From Nannocystis bainbridge (lineage in GTDB: Bacteria > Myxococcota_A > Polyangia > Nannocystales > Nannocystaceae), in contig NZ_JAQNDL010000001.1 of NCBI RefSeq assembly GCF_028368995.1, forward strand, positions 1,984,001 to 2,048,000: a stretch of DNA of 64,000 nt, given 5' to 3'. Positions within the stretch are counted from its first letter, which is position 1. Each line of letters begins with the position of its first letter. The notes beneath the pieces were generated by a model. The model made no database searches and was not told the DNA's origin. It saw only the letters and a list, made by a program, of their open reading frames with translations. Shown here in pieces: positions 1 to 7,974 of this stretch. The position numbers and the translations under genes are program-made.

Positions 1-1
1 G

Positions 2-88
2 GTCGTGGGCGCGCCGGTGACGGTCCATCTCAAGGGCAAATCGCGCCCCACGGCGGTGTTCCCGCTGCTGGGCCTGAAGACCTCGTAA
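2..88 (+). CDS. C-terminal end of a probable adenylate/guanylate cyclase (partial)
   Basis: The window opens inside a reading frame that ends with TAA at 86-88. The 28 visible residues include VHLKGKSRP and end PLLGLKTS. A 'KGKSRP..vfpllGL' ending is typical of class III nucleotide cyclase domains of bacterial signalling proteins, where the last beta strand carries 'lkGk..pv.vy.l.g'. The catalytic residues lie upstream of the window, so activity cannot be judged. The assignment rests on this short tail only. Another regulator with the same ending is possible. Confidence 0.45.
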   Translation, partial: VVGAPVTVHLKGKSRPTAVFPLLGLKTS

Positions 89-406
89 GCCCGCGAGGTC
101 GTCTGCGGGGGCCGGCGAGCGGATCGCCATGCAGGTCACCGGGGGGAATGGCGGGTCGCGCTCGCACGTAGTCGCCGCGGGGCGCCGGGCGAGCGCCGGG
201 CGAACGTGGCAAACCGCGCTCGGGCTCGCCGCGTCGGCACCTCGTGAGCGCGAATGATTCGCGGCGCTCGGCTCGCTCGGAATGCGCGCTCGGGGTCGCC
301 GCGCCAGACCGCCGCGCCCGCTCCGCGCGGCCTCGATCGCCATCGTGTTCGCGCCCGGGGCGGCCGCGGTGGACGGGACGTTCGCCTGCGGGTAAAAAGA
401 TCTGTC
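89..406. other. Intergenic region without a supported gene
   Basis: These 318 bases separate the cyclase-like tail from the next gene. The frame of the downstream gene stays open back to 254, but that stretch is Arg/Gly/Ala-rich low complexity typical of translated GC-rich spacer. A rare AT-rich patch (gtaaaaagatctgtc, about 392-406) sits just before the chosen start. No terminator or convincing promoter was seen. Confidence 0.5.
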
Positions 407-1078
407 ATGGGGACGAGCGACCTGAACTACCAGTGGGCGGTCCGGCGCCCGGCGTGGACAGTGCGCCAGGCCGGGGAGCTCGTACGCAACGTCGCCAATA
501 CCGTCGAGGACGCGTGCCAGGTGCACTTCCCGCCCTCGGAGGGCTTCCGCACCGAGGCCACCGAGCTGAACGGACTGATCGAGGGTGTGCGCCTGTCGGT
601 GTCCCGCGGCGAGTTCTCGGCGGTCGTCAGCGCCCAATGTTACGCCGAGAACCTATCCCTGGAGACATGTCCATCACGCCAGGTCGCGGTTCGCCTGGTC
701 GCCGCCCGCCGCGACGGCGCGCCGCCGCCACCGAGCGTGGTCCGCCTGGTCCAGATCGCCGGCCCGGTCGCCCTGCTGCTCGGGGTCAGCGCGCTGGTGT
801 TCGCGCTCATCTGCGCCGCCGCGGTCCCGGGCGTGGGCGGCTACTTCCGCCTGTCGCTATGGATGAGCTTCATGCTGATGATGGCCCCCGCGGTGGCCTG
901 GCTGGCGGGCGCCCGCACCTCGATGCAGCTCGAGGCCGTCGAGGCCAGCCAGTCGGCGCTGTCGACCCGCGTGGCCGCCCTCGCCGACGCCAACGCCCGC
1001 TGGCAACGCCTGCTCGCCGTGGTCCACGATCAGCAGGTGGTGGTCGCCCAGTACAAGGCGCTGCCGTTCCGCCGGTGA
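407..1078 (+). CDS. Small membrane protein of unknown function with two TM helices
   Basis: A 223-residue protein when started at ATG 407 (MGTSDLNYQW). The in-frame extension back to 254 looks like translated spacer. The first 110 residues are soluble. Two hydrophobic segments follow at about 115-140 and 148-168, then a helical C-terminal tail (about 171-205) with Leu/Ala heptad character. The topology suggests an inner-membrane protein with a cytoplasmic head and a short coiled coil. No family was recognised. Residues 88-94 read TCPSRQV and come from GACATGTCC at 663-671, which matches one arm of the hairpin repeat family found across this window. It may be a decayed in-frame copy. Confidence 0.6.
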   Translation: MGTSDLNYQWAVRRPAWTVRQAGELVRNVANTVEDACQVHFPPSEGFRTEATELNGLIEGVRLSVSRGEFSAVVSAQCYAENLSLETCPSRQVAVRLVAARRDGAPPPPSVVRLVQIAGPVALLLGVSALVFALICAAAVPGVGGYFRLSLWMSFMLMMAPAVAWLAGARTSMQLEAVEASQSALSTRVAALADANARWQRLLAVVHDQQVVVAQYKALPFRR

Positions 1079-1100
1079 GCCGGGCGAGGTTCGTGGTGCG

Positions 1101-1126
1101 ATGATATGTCCCTTTGGACATATCAT
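1101..1126. repeat. Perfect hairpin of the GACATGTCC family between convergent genes
   Basis: An 11-bp arm ATGATATGTCC (1101-1111) and its exact reverse complement (1116-1126) flank the 4-nt loop cttt. It lies 22 bp after the stop of the upstream gene and faces the pseudokinase gene that ends at 1271 on the other strand. It may act as a bidirectional terminator or mRNA 3-prime hairpin. It is the cleanest single copy of the family and differs from the consensus at a few arm positions with both arms changed together. Confidence 0.75.
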
Positions 1127-1270
1127 CATGGTTTCGCTAGAAAATCTGAACACCTCGACCTGCCGAGGTCCATGCCGGTGGATGCTTCGCTGCTGCTTGC
1201 TGCGTCAGCCGACTGGCTCGAGCCGCGGCACGCTTGTTGTCGGAGCAGCGAGCTCCTGCTGTGAGCAGGA

Positions 1271-3763
1271 TCAGCGCAGTACCAGGACCAGCACGATCAC
1301 CACGATCAGCACCGCATTGACGGTGAAGAGGAGCAGCTTGACCGGCGACCCCGATGCCTTCCCCGGCAGCGGCGCGCCGCGGGTCGCGGGCCGCGCGACC
1401 TCCGATGTGGGCCTCGGCTGCGCGGGGCCTGTCGCCGCGCTTTCGGGGGCGTGCTCGAGGTTCGCCGGCGTGCGCGGCGGCTCGGTGAAGTTCGGCCCGG
1501 GTGACAGCTGCTCGGTGCGCTCCGAGCGAGCCGCCGGCGTCGCGTGATTGCCGACGAAGAGCTCGGTGCGGCCGGTCCTTCCGCTCGCGGGATCGCCGAC
1601 GAAGATCTCGGTGCGCTCGGCGCTCGTGGTCGCGCCATGGCCGAAGAAGATCTCGGTGCGAGCGGCCCGGTTGGCCGGCGCCGGTTCGTCCGCGTGAAAC
1701 GCCTCCGTCCGTTCGGCCGGCCTTTCCTCTGGCGAAAGGGGACGCGCCGGTGACGACGTGAAAATCTCCGTCCGTGGCGCGGCGGGGCTCACCGACGACG
1801 ACGTGAACATCTCCGTCCGTGGCGCGCCAGAGCTCACCGACGACGTGAACATCTCCGTCCGTGGCGCGGCAGGGCTCACCGACGACGACGTAAACATCTC
1901 CGTCCGCGCTCCCGCCGTGCTCGCCGGTGGTGACGACAAAATCTGCGTCCGCGCCCCCGCCGAGCTCGCCGGCGGTGACGACAAAATCTCCGTCCGCGCT
2001 CCCACCGTGCTCGCCGGCGGTGACGACAAAATCTGCGTCCGCGCCCCCGCCAAGCTCGCCGGCGGTGACGACAAAATCTCCGTCCGCGCTCCCACCGTGC
2101 TCGCCGGCGGTGACGACAAAATCTGCGTCCGCGCCCCCACCGTGCTCGTCGGTGGTGACGTGAATATCTCCGTCCGCGCCCCCACCGTGCTCGCCGGCGG
2201 TGACGACAAAATCTCTGTCCGCGCTCCCACCGGGCTCGTCGGTGATGGCGGCAGCAGCTCCGTCTTCACGGGCGTGAAGGCCGCCTGCGCGGGTGATGGT
2301 GGCAGCAGCTCCGTCTTCGCCGCGGGCGGCCGGATCGGGTCCTCCGGCACCGCGAGGATGTCGGTCTTCTCGGCGCCCACCAGCTTCGAGTACCGCAGCG
2401 AACCGGAGCTCGCGGACGACGACGAGTCGGGGCGCGGCCGCGTCCAGTCGATCTCCGTCTTGCTCACGGGCGCCTCGCCGCTCGCTGGCGACGACGCCGG
2501 CGTGACGGCCCGCGGCTGGATGGGCGGCAGCAGCGATCCGCGCGGCGGCGCCGAATCGGCCGGGCGCGTGGGGACCGGCGACGACGGCAGCCCCAGCGGC
2601 GCGAGCAGAGACCCGCGCGGCGGCGATGCGAACGAGCTCGCGGGGCTCGGCGCTGCCGCGAGTGCGACCCCACCCGGCGGCGCCGATACGATCGAGCTCG
2701 CGAGGCTCGACGACGCCGACGGTGCGACCCCACCGGGCGGCGCCGACACGATCGAGCTCACCGGCGCCGACGCGACCGCGCCCGGCGAGGTCGGCGCGAT
2801 CCACCGCTCCCGGACCGGCGGCACCACGCTCGCGGGGCCAGGTGCGCCCGGCGAGCCCGGCAAGATCGGCAGGTCGCTGCGCGGGAGCACGGCCTCCGGA
2901 TCGTGCTCCGCCGAGACGCTCGCAGGCGGCTCGTATCGAGCCTCAGGCGCGACCGAGACCGCCGGCGCCGGTCCGAGGCCGAGGACCTCGCGCATCGCCG
3001 CCCGCAGCTCCGCCATGTCCGCGTAGCGCTGCCAGGGCTCGGTCGCCAGCGCCTCGGCGAACAGCTCGTCGACGGCCTGCGGCACCCCCGGGACCAGCGA
3101 TCGCAGCCGCGACGGAGACCTCGGCGACGGCCGCTCGCCCGCGATCAGCTCGAACACCACCGACGCGAGCGAGAACACGTCGCTGCGGGCATCGCCGGCG
3201 CACGTGGCCTGTTCGGGCGCACGGTAGCCGCAATCATCGGCCCGGCCGGCGACCGGCTCGAGCTCGCCGACGCCGAAGTCGAGGATCGTCAGCTCGTCGT
3301 TCTCGGTGACGACGAGGCGCTGCGGCGTCAGGGCGCGGTGCGGCACGCCGAGCGCCGCGTGGGCGCGCTCCAGCAGCGCCGCCGCGCGCTCGCCGAGGCG
3401 GAGCGCGCGATCCCAGCGCGGCGTGGTCTGCTTGAGCCACCACGCCGGACCGCCCTGGCGCAGGCGATCGAAGCTCCAGCCGACCGGCGATTCGGCGAGG
3501 CAAAACGGCGGATCGGGCGGCGTCGTCGGGACGTTGCGCAGCGCCCCCAGGCCGGCCTCCGCCGCCGCGTGCACGACCCGCAGAAAGGCGGCCCAGGCGC
3601 TCGGGCTGCAAGCAGACGGATCGAACAACACGAGCACGAGCGGTCTGGCGGCCCCGTCGGCGGCCATGAACACGCGCGCGGGTCCGCTGCCGCGCAGCAG
3701 CTCTTGCAGCTCGAAGCGACCGGCGAAGCGGTGACCGACAGCGGGTGCGAAGGCTTCGGGCAC
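1271..3763 (-). CDS. Ser/Thr pseudokinase with RTEIF-motif array and C-terminal membrane anchor
   Basis: An 830-residue protein starting at GTG 3763, 13 bp after the vgrG stop, so probably one transcript with vgrG. About residues 10-260 follow the protein kinase fold. A DFG (LDFGVGELEP) and a GYRAPEQ activation-segment equivalent remain. The beta-3 lysine is missing (VLVLFDP) and the catalytic HRDLKPxN is HRALTPQRL, so phosphotransfer is unlikely. A long Pro/Ser/Ala-rich linker follows. It holds about 20 copies of K/R-T-E/D/Q-hydrophobic motifs, partly as a strict 15-residue tandem repeat. A single TM helix (KLLLFTVNAVLIVVIVLVL) ends the protein. A paralogue lies at 7973-9763. The role is inferred from T6SS neighbours: a membrane-held scaffold for phosphothreonine-binding proteins. 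Confidence 0.8.
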   Translation of the reverse strand: MPEAFAPAVGHRFAGRFELQELLRGSGPARVFMAADGAARPLVLVLFDPSACSPSAWAAFLRVVHAAAEAGLGALRNVPTTPPDPPFCLAESPVGWSFDRLRQGGPAWWLKQTTPRWDRALRLGERAAALLERAHAALGVPHRALTPQRLVVTENDELTILDFGVGELEPVAGRADDCGYRAPEQATCAGDARSDVFSLASVVFELIAGERPSPRSPSRLRSLVPGVPQAVDELFAEALATEPWQRYADMAELRAAMREVLGLGPAPAVSVAPEARYEPPASVSAEHDPEAVLPRSDLPILPGSPGAPGPASVVPPVRERWIAPTSPGAVASAPVSSIVSAPPGGVAPSASSSLASSIVSAPPGGVALAAAPSPASSFASPPRGSLLAPLGLPSSPVPTRPADSAPPRGSLLPPIQPRAVTPASSPASGEAPVSKTEIDWTRPRPDSSSSASSGSLRYSKLVGAEKTDILAVPEDPIRPPAAKTELLPPSPAQAAFTPVKTELLPPSPTSPVGARTEILSSPPASTVGARTEIFTSPPTSTVGARTQILSSPPASTVGARTEILSSPPASLAGARTQILSSPPASTVGARTEILSSPPASSAGARTQILSSPPASTAGARTEMFTSSSVSPAAPRTEMFTSSVSSGAPRTEMFTSSSVSPAAPRTEIFTSSPARPLSPEERPAERTEAFHADEPAPANRAARTEIFFGHGATTSAERTEIFVGDPASGRTGRTELFVGNHATPAARSERTEQLSPGPNFTEPPRTPANLEHAPESAATGPAQPRPTSEVARPATRGAPLPGKASGSPVKLLLFTVNAVLIVVIVLVLVLR
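1760..2235. repeat. 45-bp in-frame tandem repeat array encoding RTEIF-type motifs
   Basis: This part of the pseudokinase gene repeats a 45-bp unit (15 codons). On the plus strand it is recognised by the recurring core gacgacaaaatctgcgtccg and close variants. Adjacent units alternate between two versions (RTEIL and RTQIL), as expected if a 90-bp double unit was duplicated. Edges are approximate. The copies at both ends are more diverged than the middle ones. Confidence 0.8.
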
Positions 3764-3776
3764 GGACGCTCGCGGC

Positions 3777-5693
3777 TCAGCAGTTGATCTTCACCAGCTT
3801 ACCATTGAGGATAAGCTGCTCGGTCGCAAGGACGCTGATGTTGCCGCCCGCGGCCAGGGTGATGTTGGCGGTCGCCGACACCGCGACGCTGCCCTCGGCG
3901 ATGATGAAGACGTCGGGCCCGTTGAGGACGATGCGCGCGGCCCCGCTGGTGACCTTGTAGAACGTGTCCTGCATGGTCGTGCCGGTCGCCGGCACGCTCG
4001 GCGGGGGCGTCGACGGCTGGGCGATCGTCACCGAGTGGACCGCGCCGACCAGGCACGAGTCGTTGCTGCCGATCGTCGTCGTGCGGTTGGAGCCGACCGA
4101 CGTGGTCAGGTTGGAGCCGATGGTTTCGGTGCAGTCGACGCCGACCGACTCGGTCATGTTGTTGAGGATCTGGGTGTTCCAGTCCTTCTGCGCGTGGAGG
4201 AAGATCTCCTCGGAGCCCTTGCGGTCCTCGAAGCGCAGCTCGTTGAAGCCGCCGCCGCCCGGCGAGCTGTCGCTCTTGATCGTGCTCTTCGTCTTCTCGG
4301 CCGGCAGCGGATACGGCGTGTCGTTGCCGCCGTGATAGATGCGGCCGATGACGATCGGTCGGTCCGGGTCGCCCTCGATGAAGTCGACCAGCACCTCGTG
4401 GCCGATCCGCGGCAGGAACATCGAGCCGTAGCCGTTGCCGGCCCAGGCCTGGCTGACGCGGACCCACGTCGTGCTGGTCTCGTTGTGCAGGCCCTCGCGG
4501 TCCCAGTGGAACTGCACGCGCACGCGGCCCTCGGCGTCGGTGTGCACCTCCTCGCCCTCGGGGCCGACCACCGTCGCGGTCTGCACGCCGCGCATGACCG
4601 GCCGCGGGGTCTGACGCGCCGGGCGGAACGGCAGCCGCAGCTCGGTCACCGTGAAGCGGTTGCGGTACTCGCTCGCGCCCGACTCGTCCTGGCCGAGCGT
4701 CTGCGGCTGGCTGCCGGTGTGCTCGACCTGGATGATGCGATACTCGGCGTTGAGCTCGTGCTTCGGGTGGCCCGCGAGGGTCATCGTGCGCCCCGCCGAC
4801 AGCCGCGGGCAGTCGCTCACGCCGGAGCCGAACCTGCGATGGGACTGCAGCTCCTCGAGCCGCGTCTTGGCCAAGAATTGGCCCTGATGCGGGCCGCCGC
4901 GCCCGGGCTCCTGGTACTCGCCCGGGAACTCGTAGACCTCGAGGTCGGTGTTGGTGCGGGCCGCCTCCTGGGCCTCGAGCCCGAGGTCGGGCCGGTGGAG
5001 GTTGAAGTCCCGCAGCGACAGCTTGCCGGGCCGCAGGCGCCCGCCGAAGCGGAACTCGTGCACGTGCTCGCGGTCCTGCACCGCCCCCGTCGGCGGGTTG
5101 TAGTCGACCGTCGGCGTGCCGTCGATCGGCTGGTGCGCCTGCACGTGGTCGGCCATCAGCCACACGTGCCGCGCCTCCTCGTGCTTGAAGTAATAGAAGA
5201 TCCCGTCCTCCTCGAGCAGCCGGTGGACGAACGCGAGGTCGGTCTCACGGTATTGCACGCAGTAGTTCCGCGGCCCGTACTCGGCGGTCAGGTTGAAGGC
5301 GAAGAAGTCGCGCGGGATCCCGGCCGCGACCAGCACGTCGGTCACGATCTGCTCGGTCGTCTTGTTCTGGAACACCCGGCAGCCCTCGCGCAGGGCCAGG
5401 CGGTGGGCCAGCGGCGCGATCGTGAGCTCGTAGAGCTGGTGGCTGCGCGTCTGGCCGACGTACTCGGCCTCGGTGACGATCCCCTGGACCAGCCGCGGCG
5501 CGTCCAGGGCCCGGATCTCGAGCAGCGCGGGCTGACCGAGCAGCGTCTCGGGGTCGAGGTCGAGGTCGGCGACCTCGACGTGGAACTCGAACAGGCTCGA
5601 GAGGGCCTCGCGCCCGGCCATTCGGACCACCCCCATCGGCGTCCCGGCGACCTTCAGCTCGAATACGGTGAGACGTGAATTATCGACAGTCAT
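3777..5693 (-). CDS. vgrG: Type VI secretion tip protein VgrG
   Basis: A 638-residue VgrG of normal length for a protein without an effector extension. The N-terminal gp27-like region has the family signature PRNYCVQYRETDLAFVHRLL followed by EEDGIFYYFKHE. The OB-fold and gp5-like region contains VQFHWDREG, WVRVSQAWAG and MFLPRIGHEVLVDFIEGDPD. The end is a Gly/Thr-rich beta-helix needle. VgrG trimerises at the tip of the secretion tube and binds PAAR cargo. The pseudokinase gene follows 13 bp downstream on the same strand. The Eag chaperone and prePAAR effector genes are divergent, 244 bp away. No clear Shine-Dalgarno precedes ATG 5693. Confidence 0.93.
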   Translation of the reverse strand: MTVDNSRLTVFELKVAGTPMGVVRMAGREALSSLFEFHVEVADLDLDPETLLGQPALLEIRALDAPRLVQGIVTEAEYVGQTRSHQLYELTIAPLAHRLALREGCRVFQNKTTEQIVTDVLVAAGIPRDFFAFNLTAEYGPRNYCVQYRETDLAFVHRLLEEDGIFYYFKHEEARHVWLMADHVQAHQPIDGTPTVDYNPPTGAVQDREHVHEFRFGGRLRPGKLSLRDFNLHRPDLGLEAQEAARTNTDLEVYEFPGEYQEPGRGGPHQGQFLAKTRLEELQSHRRFGSGVSDCPRLSAGRTMTLAGHPKHELNAEYRIIQVEHTGSQPQTLGQDESGASEYRNRFTVTELRLPFRPARQTPRPVMRGVQTATVVGPEGEEVHTDAEGRVRVQFHWDREGLHNETSTTWVRVSQAWAGNGYGSMFLPRIGHEVLVDFIEGDPDRPIVIGRIYHGGNDTPYPLPAEKTKSTIKSDSSPGGGGFNELRFEDRKGSEEIFLHAQKDWNTQILNNMTESVGVDCTETIGSNLTTSVGSNRTTTIGSNDSCLVGAVHSVTIAQPSTPPPSVPATGTTMQDTFYKVTSGAARIVLNGPDVFIIAEGSVAVSATANITLAAGGNISVLATEQLILNGKLVKINC

Positions 5694-5937
5694 ACGTCAA
5701 TCGAGCGAGGCGCTCCACATTCCGAGGTTACACCCGGGCCGGAGCCGAGGTCAAACGTGCGCGCCGGCGGCCTCATGCGCGGAGATGAATGCACAGTGGC
5801 GAATGCGAGCAGTCGCCCGGCGAACGATCGCGCGCGCGGGCCGGCGCGTTCGCGCGCCCGGCCGCGGCGCATGACTCGGCCGCGGCGGGCTGATATCGTG
5901 GCCGCTCGACGCGACCCCGCGCGATGGCGGCGACGAT

Positions 5938-6396
5938 ATGAAGACGGACGAGAAGGAATTCGAGGAGATGTCGGCCGGCGAGGGCATGTTCCTGCCGATA
6001 CCGAAGACGTGGGGCAAGAAGGCGCTGGTCGCATTCACCAACGGCGTCGAGGGCGAAGAGGGCGCGAGCGTCGTCGTGCGCGTCGAGTCGATCGACGCCC
6101 GCACCAAGCTGACGCGCTTCGTCGACGGGCTGATGATCGAGCTGGCGCGCACGCTGCCGGGGTTCTCGCTGATCGAGCGGCGCGACTCGAAGCTCGGCGG
6201 GCAGCCGGCGCTCGAGATCGAGTTCACGTGGACCGCCCAGGGCACGGTGTACCGGCAGACCCACACCAGCGTGATGTACTCCCCCGGGCAGGTCGCGTGC
6301 GTGATCACCTCGGCCTCGCAGCGCCACCTGCCGGAGTTCAAGGAGACGTTCGAGGCGGTGCTGCGGGGCGCACGATTCACGCCGGCGGGGAAGTGA
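5938..6396 (+). CDS. Eag-type T6SS effector chaperone (DcrB/DUF1795 family)
   Basis: A 152-residue protein (MKTDEKEFEEMSAGEG...) matching the DcrB-like DUF1795 fold by pattern. It has the early 'F.iP..W..kal..f', the middle 'lpgfslierrd..lgGqpalei.ftW', and the late 'qr.y..t..qvaciT.as......fkE.fe'. Small cytosolic Eag members of this family bind the N-terminal TM helices of PAAR effectors and load them on VgrG. The next gene starts 1 bp after this stop and encodes exactly such a TM-PAAR protein, which supports this role. No signal peptide is visible, unlike lipoprotein DcrB members. Confidence 0.82.
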   Translation: MKTDEKEFEEMSAGEGMFLPIPKTWGKKALVAFTNGVEGEEGASVVVRVESIDARTKLTRFVDGLMIELARTLPGFSLIERRDSKLGGQPALEIEFTWTAQGTVYRQTHTSVMYSPGQVACVITSASQRHLPEFKETFEAVLRGARFTPAGK

Positions 6397-6397
6397 C

Positions 6398-7471
6398 ATG
6401 ACCGGGGCAGCCGTCGCGCGCGTCCTGGACCCGATCGAGCACAGCCCCGGGCTGATGGGCTTCGCCATCGGCGCGGTGGTCGGCGCCGTCGCGGTGGTGG
6501 CGATCGCCGTGGCGACGGCCGCGACCGGCGGCGCGGCGCTCATCGCCCTGGCCGCCGCGGGCGCGGTCGGAGGCGGCATCGCCGGCGAGCTGATCGCCCG
6601 CGCCTTCGGCTCCAACATCACGACCGGCGCGCTGTCGCAGGGCTACCCGGACGTGCACGTCAACAACCAGCACATCGTCGCCGTCGGCCGCAAAGCCGAG
6701 CCGTGCTGGATCCCGGTCGTGTTCCCGCACGGCGAGACCGTGGTCGTCGAGGGCAGCGGCACGGTGCTCGTCCACTGCGCCCCGGTCACGCGGGTCGGCG
6801 ATCAGCTGCTGTGCGACGCGATCGTCGGCGCCGGCTCGCCGAACGTGTTCGTCGGCGGCCCCAAGCACCGCGTCAAGGGCACGGAGAAGGGGCTGATCGA
6901 CTTCATCCTGCCGCGCCTCGGCTTCGTCCTGACGGCGACGACGATCGCGATCTACCCGGCGTCGGCGCTCGGCTCGCTGGCCGCGGTCGGGCTGTACCAG
7001 TCGGACTACGGCACCTACAAGGCGATCAACACGACCGTCGGCAACGCCCTCGGCGTCGACCCCGGGTACGCCGCGATCGGCATCGAGCTGACCCTCGGGA
7101 TGTTCGGCGGGGCGGCGGCCGGCAAGCTGCCCCGCGTCGGCTCGTGGAGCGCGACCAGCTCGGTGGCGCGGTCGCAGTCATGGCAGCGCTACCTCACCAG
7201 GAAGGCCGCCGAGGGCAAGACCCCGTGGTCGTACCAGCGGTGGTCGCAGAACTGGACCCACCTGGTCGGCAAGGAGGGCGTCAGACCGGGCGTGACGCGC
7301 AACCAGCGGGTCAACAATGTGATGACCTCGCTGATGTCGGCCGGCCCGCTCGAGCTCGGCACGCCCGACCTGCTCGGCGCGCTCAACTCGGCGTTCCAAA
7401 AGGCGATCGAAGCCAAGCCCCCCGAGGGCCACAACTGCGACACGTCGTGGCATGCTCCGGCAGGGGGATGA
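6398..7471 (+). CDS. prePAAR transmembrane T6SS effector with unknown C-terminal toxin domain
   Basis: A 357-residue protein. Residues 6-14 read ARVLDPIEH, which fits the prePAAR motif AxRxxDxxxH/ARxxDxxxH that completes the PAAR spike in Eag-dependent effectors. A hydrophobic Ala/Gly/Val region follows (about 20-62). The PAAR domain is about 72-155 (GYPDVHVNNQ, HCAPVTRVGDQLLCD, VFVGGP). A second hydrophobic stretch lies at about 168-200. That arrangement corresponds to the class with two TM regions. The last 150 residues resemble no toxin family I know. They include QSWQRYLTRKAAEGKTPW and end with GHNCDTSWHAPAGG. The gene is preceded by its Eag chaperone and followed 4 bp later by a small acidic protein. 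Confidence 0.85.
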   Translation: MTGAAVARVLDPIEHSPGLMGFAIGAVVGAVAVVAIAVATAATGGAALIALAAAGAVGGGIAGELIARAFGSNITTGALSQGYPDVHVNNQHIVAVGRKAEPCWIPVVFPHGETVVVEGSGTVLVHCAPVTRVGDQLLCDAIVGAGSPNVFVGGPKHRVKGTEKGLIDFILPRLGFVLTATTIAIYPASALGSLAAVGLYQSDYGTYKAINTTVGNALGVDPGYAAIGIELTLGMFGGAAAGKLPRVGSWSATSSVARSQSWQRYLTRKAAEGKTPWSYQRWSQNWTHLVGKEGVRPGVTRNQRVNNVMTSLMSAGPLELGTPDLLGALNSAFQKAIEAKPPEGHNCDTSWHAPAGG

Positions 7472-7475
7472 CGCC

Positions 7476-7940
7476 ATGCCGCACACGGACGAAGACGAGG
7501 TCGACGATCTGCTCGAGGGCTTCATCGTCGAGGCCGACCTGGCCGGACGCTGGCTCGAGCGGAATTACATGCCGCCGCGGCTGATGTTCTGGCGGCAGAA
7601 CCTCGACTTCAGCCGCGCCTCGCTGGCCAAGCTGGCGCCGATCGTGGCCCAGGTGCTGGCTGAGGGCTCGCCCGACGCGCTCGAGGAGGTGTCGCGCCGC
7701 GCCGCGCAGTACCTCGGCGAGACGATCCAGGCCCACGCCCGCTCGTTCTGGCAGCGCACCGACGGCCGCTTCGAGCTCCGCATCGAGCGCGCGACCGGAG
7801 TCGTCGACGTGCTGCCGATCGCCGAGCCGATCGCCCGCCTGCTGCTCGCCGTACGCAACGGCGACCCCAAGGCGGCCGAGCTGCTCGGGCAGGTGTTCGA
7901 CGACGCGGTGCGCGACGGCAACCCGCCGGTCGGGCGCTGA
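7476..7940 (+). CDS. Small acidic protein, candidate immunity protein to the prePAAR effector
   Basis: A 154-residue soluble protein starting at ATG 7476, 4 bp after the effector stop, with GGGGGA as ribosome-binding site. An in-frame ATG at 7452 would overlap the effector. The composition is acidic and helical (HTDEDEVDDLLEGFIVEADL). No signal peptide or TM helix is seen and I do not recognise a family. Its position directly after a T6SS effector with an uncharacterised toxin tail makes immunity the first guess. If immune, it acts in the cytoplasm, which would suggest a cytosolic toxin target. Confidence 0.6.
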   Translation: MPHTDEDEVDDLLEGFIVEADLAGRWLERNYMPPRLMFWRQNLDFSRASLAKLAPIVAQVLAEGSPDALEEVSRRAAQYLGETIQAHARSFWQRTDGRFELRIERATGVVDVLPIAEPIARLLLAVRNGDPKAAELLGQVFDDAVRDGNPPVGR

Positions 7941-7960
7941 AGCTGTCCTCAGAGCCAGGC

Positions 7961-7974
7961 GAGGCGGTCGCCTC
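7961..7974. terminator. Hairpin between convergent genes
   Basis: GAGGCG (7961-7966) and CGCCTC (7969-7974) form a perfect 6-bp GC stem with a GT loop. It lies 20 bp after the stop at 7940 and overlaps the stop codon of the convergent pseudokinase gene. No U-tract follows. A terminator role is inferred from position. Confidence 0.35.

Noticed and set aside
1760..2235. CRISPR array
   Set aside because: The repeats are contiguous, in frame and 45 bp long without unique spacers. They encode the RTEIF linker.
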